A stretch of 64,000 bases of DNA from Clostridium sp. CAG:964 (lineage in GTDB: Bacteria; Bacillota; Clostridia; Oscillospirales; Acutalibacteraceae), in assembly GCA_000435335.1 (NCBI GenBank), contig FR891307.1, positions 7,058-71,057 of the forward strand. The letters are read 5' to 3'. Below the pieces are notes generated by a model. That model ran no database searches, was not told the origin of the DNA, and saw nothing but the letters and a program-made list of their open reading frames with translations. Each line of letters starts with the position of its first letter. Position 1 is the stretch's first letter. The position numbers were made by a program, and so were the translations under genes. Of this stretch, positions 60,691 through 64,000 are shown piece after piece.

Positions 60691-61623
60691 TCATTCGACG
60701 AAAAGCTGTGTAGAATAATATCTGTCGCCGCTGTCAGGCAGAAGTGCAACAATAGTCTTGCCGCTGTTTTCCGGCCTTTCTGCAAGCTCCAAAGCCGCCT
60801 TTAGTGCCGCACCGGATGATATGCCCACAAGCACACCCTCTCTTTTGGCAATTTGCTTTGAAGCCTCAAAAGCGTCTTCATTGCTTACAGGAATAACCTC
60901 GTCATAAATGCTTGTATCAAGTGTTTCAGGTACAAAGCCTGCTCCTATACCCTGTATTTTGTGAGGGCCTGCCTTGCCCTCTGAAAGTACAGGTGAGGTT
61001 TTTGGCTCTACTGCAACAATTTTAACATTAGGATTTTGTGACTTTAGATATTCGCCTACACCTGTAACCGTACCGCCGGTACCTACGCCCGCTACAAAAA
61101 TGTCTACATTGCCGTCTGTATCGTTCCAAATTTCAGGCCCTGTAGTTGCACGATGCATTGCAGGATTTGCCGGATTAGAAAACTGACCCGGAATATAGCT
61201 GTTTGGTATTTCCCTTGCAAGCTCTTCTGATTTTTCAATGGCACCCTTCATGCCCTTTGCTCCGTCTGTAAGCACGATTTCGGCACCATATGCCTTTAGA
61301 ATGTTTCTGCGTTCAACGCTCATTGTTTCAGGCATTGTAAGAATAACACGGTAGCCCTTAGCTGCTGCTATAGCGGCCAGACCAATGCCTGTATTGCCTG
61401 AGGTAGGCTCTATAATAACGGAATCAGATTTTAGAAGTCCCTTATTTTCAGCGTCCTCTATCATAGCCTTGGCTATTCTGTCCTTTACACTTCCTGCCGG
61501 ATTAAAATACTCAAGCTTTAGAAGAATTGTTGCCTTTAGGTTGTTTGCCCTTTCAATGTTTACAGCCTCAACCAAAGGTGTGTTGCCTATTAGTCCTATT
61601 GTGCCCTTATAAATATTTGCCAT
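60691..61623 (-). CDS. cysK: cysteine synthase A
   Basis: This 310-residue PLP enzyme makes cysteine from O-acetylserine and sulfide. Lys47 in NPAGSVKDR is the PLP lysine. EPTSGNTGIGLA is the substrate loop, and GVGTGGTVTGVGEYL binds the cofactor phosphate. An AGGAGG-type site lies just before the ATG, and a consensus promoter lies at 61691-61718. The gene is now followed only by a trxB relic. Confidence 0.97.
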   Translation of the reverse strand: MANIYKGTIGLIGNTPLVEAVNIERANNLKATILLKLEYFNPAGSVKDRIAKAMIEDAENKGLLKSDSVIIEPTSGNTGIGLAAIAAAKGYRVILTMPETMSVERRNILKAYGAEIVLTDGAKGMKGAIEKSEELAREIPNSYIPGQFSNPANPAMHRATTGPEIWNDTDGNVDIFVAGVGTGGTVTGVGEYLKSQNPNVKIVAVEPKTSPVLSEGKAGPHKIQGIGAGFVPETLDTSIYDEVIPVSNEDAFEASKQIAKREGVLVGISSGAALKAALELAERPENSGKTIVALLPDSGDRYYSTQLFVE

Positions 61624-61987
61624 TGTGTGTTCCTCCTGTAAATTAATTAAATTTTAATACTTACTTTATCGGTATGTTTACTATACTTATATTATAACAG
61701 ATAATTTCTCAATGTCAACAGCAAAACCTATAAACCATATAGGAATTAAGTGTTTTGTATATTTAGATAAAGTCGCCGTTACATTCAGCCCGATAACTAT
61801 GCATATTTCCTTATAAATAGTTTTTATATTATAATTACAGAAGTTTAATTTTTTACATTATAAAATATAACAGTCTTAGTATAAGTAACTGTTAAATAAA
61901 TGTTGACAGTTTTTTATATTAGCTGTAAAATTATATGGTGGTATAGTTGTATATATCACAATTATTTTGCAATGAGAGGTGAATAAA
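61624..61987. other. divergent intergenic region, cysK / mgtE leader, with two strong promoters
   Basis: The minus-strand cysK promoter is TTGACA (61713-61718), 16 bases, TATAAT (61691-61696). The plus-strand mgtE-leader promoter is TTGACA (61903-61908), 17 bases, TAAAAT (61926-61931). The AT-rich 180 bases between them show no gene. The cysK leader contains an AGTATAGTAAACATAC stretch that could be an operator, but I do not recognise it. Confidence 0.75.
61903..61931 (+). promoter_or_regulatory. promoter of the mgtE leader transcript
   Basis: TTGACA (61903-61908), 17-base spacer, TAAAAT (61926-61931). The start would be near 61938, giving a leader of about 300 bases before mgtE. Confidence 0.8.
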
Positions 61988-62068
61988 ATGGACGCAGGAA
62001 GTAGTAACAGCACAGCTCCCGGGCCTTTATTATGTTTGATTGCAGACGCTTTTTGCGTTTATTTTTAA
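61988..62068 (+). CDS. 26-residue small ORF in the mgtE leader
   Basis: The ORF starts at ATG 61988 with AGAGGTG 6 bases upstream. It encodes MDAGSSNSTAPGPLL, then a hydrophobic end CLIADAFCVYF, and stops at 62066-62068. Its last codons overlap a terminator-like hairpin (AGACGC / GCGTTT, 62044-62060, then ATTTTT). Two readings are possible. It may be a leader peptide whose translation controls readthrough into mgtE, as MgtL does for mgtA in Salmonella. Or it may be the decayed N-terminus of a CNNM/CorC-type magnesium transporter, whose members often begin MDxGS... followed by a hydrophobic helix ending in AFF. The good ribosome binding site and promoter favour expression. Confidence 0.5.
   Translation: MDAGSSNSTAPGPLLCLIADAFCVYF
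62044..62066 (+). terminator. terminator-like hairpin in the mgtE leader
   Basis: AGACGC / GCGTTT with a T5 loop and a downstream ATTTTT. The 6-bp stem is weak. It overlaps the end of the small ORF, so a ribosome there would prevent it from forming. Confidence 0.45.
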
Positions 62069-62114
62069 TCACATCAATATAAAACCCTATGCTGTGTTTA
62101 CTGTACTTCTAATG

Positions 62115-62229
62115 TTAGGCCTAAAATAAGCAGCCGCTTTTTGTGCAAGCCTTCAGCGGTAATTTTGCTTTGCACTTAATATTGACTGTTAATTTATGCC
62201 TAGCCCAAAACCTAACAAATAAAATTAGG
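62115..62229 (+). promoter_or_regulatory. mutually exclusive stems around the mgtE ribosome binding site
   Basis: CCTAA (62211-62215) can pair with TTAGG (62225-62229), hiding the AGGAGG of mgtE. The upstream palindrome TTAGGCCTAA (62115-62124) offers both competing partners. CCGCT/AGCGG (62134-62138 with 62155-62159) interleaves with GTGCAA/TTGCAC (62143-62148 with 62170-62175), so these two stems exclude each other or form a pseudoknot. It is switch-like, but it matches no riboswitch class I know. Confidence 0.45.
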
Positions 62230-62240
62230 AGGATGTGAAC

Positions 62241-63599
62241 ATGGAGCAGAACTACCTAATGACTATGGGAAAAACCATAGAGTCATTACTGGAGCAAAAA
62301 AAGTATGTCACTATTCGTGATGTACTTACCACTATGCAGGCAATTGACATAGCGGCGTTGTTTAACGATATAGACCAGGACAGGCTTCCACTGTTGTACA
62401 GACTGTTACCAAAGGAGCTGGCGGCTGAAACCTTTGTTGAAATGGACGAGGACGCACAAACCATGCTTATTCATGGCTTTAGCGACACCGAGCTTAAAGA
62501 GGTTGTAGACGAGCTGTATGTGGACGATATGGTAGACCTGGTAGAGGAAATGCCGGCAAATGTAGTTAAAAGAATTTTAAGATCTGCCGACAATGAAACA
62601 AGAAAAGCAATTAATGAAATATTAAAATACCCTGACGACAGTGCAGGAAGCATAATGACAACAGAGTATGTTTCACTGCGTCCTGCTATGACAGTAAGCG
62701 ACGCTATAAAGCGTATTCGCCGTACAGGTGTAGACAAAGAAACCATATATACAGGCTATGTAACCACACCAAACCGTACTTTAGTGGGTATGCTTTCACT
62801 GCGTACCTTACTGCTAAGTGACGACGATGATGTGGTACAGGACATAATGGAAACAAATGTTATAGCCGTAAACACCCTAGACGATAAAGAAGAGGTTGCA
62901 AACCAATTTAAAAAATACGATTTCCTTACAATTCCTGTAGTAGACAAGGAATTTAGACTGGTAGGAATTGTTACAGTAGACGACGCTATTGATGTTATGG
63001 AGGACGAGGTAACGGAGGATATGGAAATGATGGCCGCTATTACGCCTACCGACAAGCCTTACCTTAAAACAGGTGTATTTGAAACCTGGAAAAAGCGTAT
63101 TCCGTGGCTGCTGCTGCTTATGATTTCCGCAACCTTTACAGGAATGATTATTACAAGCTTTGAAGACGCACTTGCGGCTCAGGTAACGCTTACTGCGTTT
63201 ATACCTATGCTTATGGATACCGGCGGTAACTCCGGAAGCCAAGCCTCTGTAACCGTTATAAGAGGTTTATCCTTGGGAGAAATAGAGTTTGTAGATATAT
63301 TTAAGGTAATGTGGAAGGAAATACGAGTAGCCCTGATGTGCGGCGTTACCCTTGCAATTGCAAATTTTGCAAAGCTTATGCTGTTTGATCGGGTAGGACT
63401 TTGGGTATCGCTTGTAGTCTGCCTAACACTAATTGTTACAGTCTTTTTTGCAAAGATTATAGGCTGTGCTCTGCCTATGCTTGCTAAAAAGATTGGCTTT
63501 GATCCTGCCGTAATGGCTAGTCCGTTCATTACAACAGCTGTAGACGCAATATCCTTGGTAGTTTATTTCCAAATTGCAACTCTGCTGTTAGGAATTTAA
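62241..63599 (+). CDS. mgtE: magnesium transporter MgtE
   Basis: This 452-residue protein is a Mg2+ channel/transporter. I place the start at the ATG at 62241, 8 bases after AGGAGG; a GTG six bases earlier is too close to that site. The N-terminal superhelical Mg-sensing domain (about 25-130) has LPKELAAETFVEMDEDAQTMLIHGFS. Two CBS domains follow (about 135-260; MTTEYVSLRPAMTVSDAIK). Five transmembrane helices make up about 285-452, with the pore region MLMDTGGNSGSQAS that forms the ion path. The Mg-sensing domain closes the gate when magnesium is high. A long structured leader suggests added control at the RNA level. Confidence 0.97.
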   Translation: MEQNYLMTMGKTIESLLEQKKYVTIRDVLTTMQAIDIAALFNDIDQDRLPLLYRLLPKELAAETFVEMDEDAQTMLIHGFSDTELKEVVDELYVDDMVDLVEEMPANVVKRILRSADNETRKAINEILKYPDDSAGSIMTTEYVSLRPAMTVSDAIKRIRRTGVDKETIYTGYVTTPNRTLVGMLSLRTLLLSDDDDVVQDIMETNVIAVNTLDDKEEVANQFKKYDFLTIPVVDKEFRLVGIVTVDDAIDVMEDEVTEDMEMMAAITPTDKPYLKTGVFETWKKRIPWLLLLMISATFTGMIITSFEDALAAQVTLTAFIPMLMDTGGNSGSQASVTVIRGLSLGEIEFVDIFKVMWKEIRVALMCGVTLAIANFAKLMLFDRVGLWVSLVVCLTLIVTVFFAKIIGCALPMLAKKIGFDPAVMASPFITTAVDAISLVVYFQIATLLLGI

Positions 63600-63650
63600 A
63601 TAGGAAATTTTTAATATAAGATTAAGAGCATATAATAAAAAACCGAAACA

Positions 63651-63696
63651 CCTCGGCACAGCATACCTTTTATCACTATGGTATGCTGTGCCGAGG
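63651..63696. terminator. 17-bp perfect inverted repeat after mgtE
   Basis: CCTCGGCACAGCATACC / GGTATGCTGTGCCGAGG around a 12-base loop. On the plus strand it is followed by CTCTTTG, and on the minus strand by TGTTTCGGTTTTTT. It probably terminates transcription from both sides. Confidence 0.75.
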
Positions 63697-63788
63697 CTCT
63701 TTGTAATAAAATCCTTTCTGCATTATTTGTATTCCGCTTTGCCTGCGGTAGAAATTCAGCCGTGTAAACCAACGGCGGGGTAAAATAA

Positions 63789-63820
63789 AAGCATTTGTGC
63801 AATCAACTGCACAAATGCTT
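63789..63820 (-). terminator. terminator overlapping the stop codon of the last gene
   Basis: AAGCATTTGTGCA / TGCACAAATGCTT, a 13-bp perfect stem with a 6-base loop. On the minus strand it is followed by TTATTTTACC. It overlaps the TAA of the gene at 63819. Confidence 0.75.
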
Positions 63821-64000
63821 AGTTATCGTTTTTAGTTTTTGCAAGCTTGCTCTTAGGCTGTTCATCTTCAACCATCTCGGCATAGCCTAAGGATATAAGC
63901 TCCCTTGCCCTTTCGTGCGAACACTCAAAAACTTCGTTCACAGGACGGGTAACGCAGCCGTTCTGCAAGTCGTTAAATGCTGTTGTAACCTTAATTTTCA
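63819..64000 (-). CDS. small protein, possibly phage-derived (start at or just past the window edge)
   Basis: The minus-strand frame is open from the right edge to a TAA at 63819-63821, giving 59 visible codons. The bases at 63999-64000 read TG and are followed by AAA, so an NTG start codon (ATG, GTG or TTG) would straddle the edge and the protein would have about 60 residues. It starts KIKVTTAFNDLQNGCVTRPV and continues NEVFECSHERARELISLGYA, with a Lys-rich tail. The pattern of a short beta strand, then a VFECSHERARELISLGYAE helix, is like small phage head-region proteins. No phage neighbour is visible here. The family is uncertain. Confidence 0.6.
   Translation of the reverse strand, partial: KIKVTTAFNDLQNGCVTRPVNEVFECSHERARELISLGYAEMVEDEQPKSKLAKTKNDN

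Noticed and set aside
61938..62240. M-box (ykoK) riboswitch before mgtE
   Set aside because: The GUUAGGUGAGGCUCC-type core is absent; only an unassigned leader is reported.
1..64000. CRISPR array, insertion sequence, rRNA or replication origin
   Set aside because: I saw no regularly spaced repeats, transposase frames, rRNA sequence or DnaA-box cluster anywhere in the window.

Overview
The window is typical chromosomal DNA of a low-to-moderate GC Gram-positive anaerobe of the class Clostridia. The gene content points to a Ruminococcus-like member of the Oscillospiraceae. The evidence is an alanine T-box leader ahead of alaS, AGGAGG-type ribosome binding sites, TTGACA/TATAAT promoters, ThyX instead of ThyA, the HPr/YsxC/RbgA/RnhB/MgsA/MinD gene set, and a secretin-less type IV pilus operon. 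No rRNA, CRISPR array, insertion sequence or integrase was seen. This taxonomic placement is inferred from gene content only.

Layout. 1-2211: 5' part of alaS with its T-box leader and promoter (minus strand). 2258-4101: small accessory genes (zinc-ribbon membrane protein, orphan Hpt protein, four-Cys small protein) and a tRNA-Leu(CAA). 4241-8821: pgeF and a lipoprotein (plus), prfC (minus), hemW (plus). 8979-11153: a secreted, surface-anchored GH13 alpha-amylase. 11345-24191: a type IV pilus locus, all on the minus strand. It holds two major-type pilins, a fused PilM-PilN, PilO, the prepilin peptidase, PilB, PilT, PilC, a very large GspK-like pseudopilin and two further pseudopilins. 24313-30804: U32 peptidase, MltG, 5-formyl-THF cyclo-ligase, DJ-1 protein, Tmk, ThyX and HPr. 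31189-32413: rimM-trmD. 32522-46419: a long minus-strand housekeeping run (lysA, ysxC, lon, clpX, clpP, tig, phosphoesterase, thrC, M19 dipeptidase, yraN, rnhB, rbgA, lepB). 46729-46815: tRNA-Leu(CAG). 47063-51963: prfB, uvrC, rsmD, coaD and a coiled-coil protein (plus). 52231-56726: aspS, hisS, mgsA, minD (minus). 57157-60458: a GT-C-like membrane protein and pdxS-pdxT (plus). 60541-61623: a trxB relic downstream of cysK (minus). 61903-63599: mgtE behind a long structured leader with a small ORF. 63819-end: a small, possibly phage-derived gene cut by the window edge.

How the genes fit together. The pilus locus encodes what a Gram-positive type IV pilus is expected to need: the platform (PilC, PilM-N, PilO), extension and retraction motors (PilB, PilT), maturation (PilD), fibre subunits and a putative tip complex. 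tig-clpP-clpX-lon form a protein folding and proteolysis block. prfB/uvrC, rimM-trmD, rsmD, ysxC and rbgA serve translation, ribosome maturation and repair. lysA, thrC, cysK, pdxST, thyX and tmk are biosynthetic.

The least ordinary parts are the PilM-PilN fusion, the giant GspK-like pilin, the structured pilin leader and 13-bp repeats in the pilus locus, and the mgtE leader. The mgtE leader carries a 26-codon ORF ending in a terminator-like hairpin and a set of mutually exclusive stems around the ribosome binding site. I found no clear candidate for a wholly new defence or mobile system.
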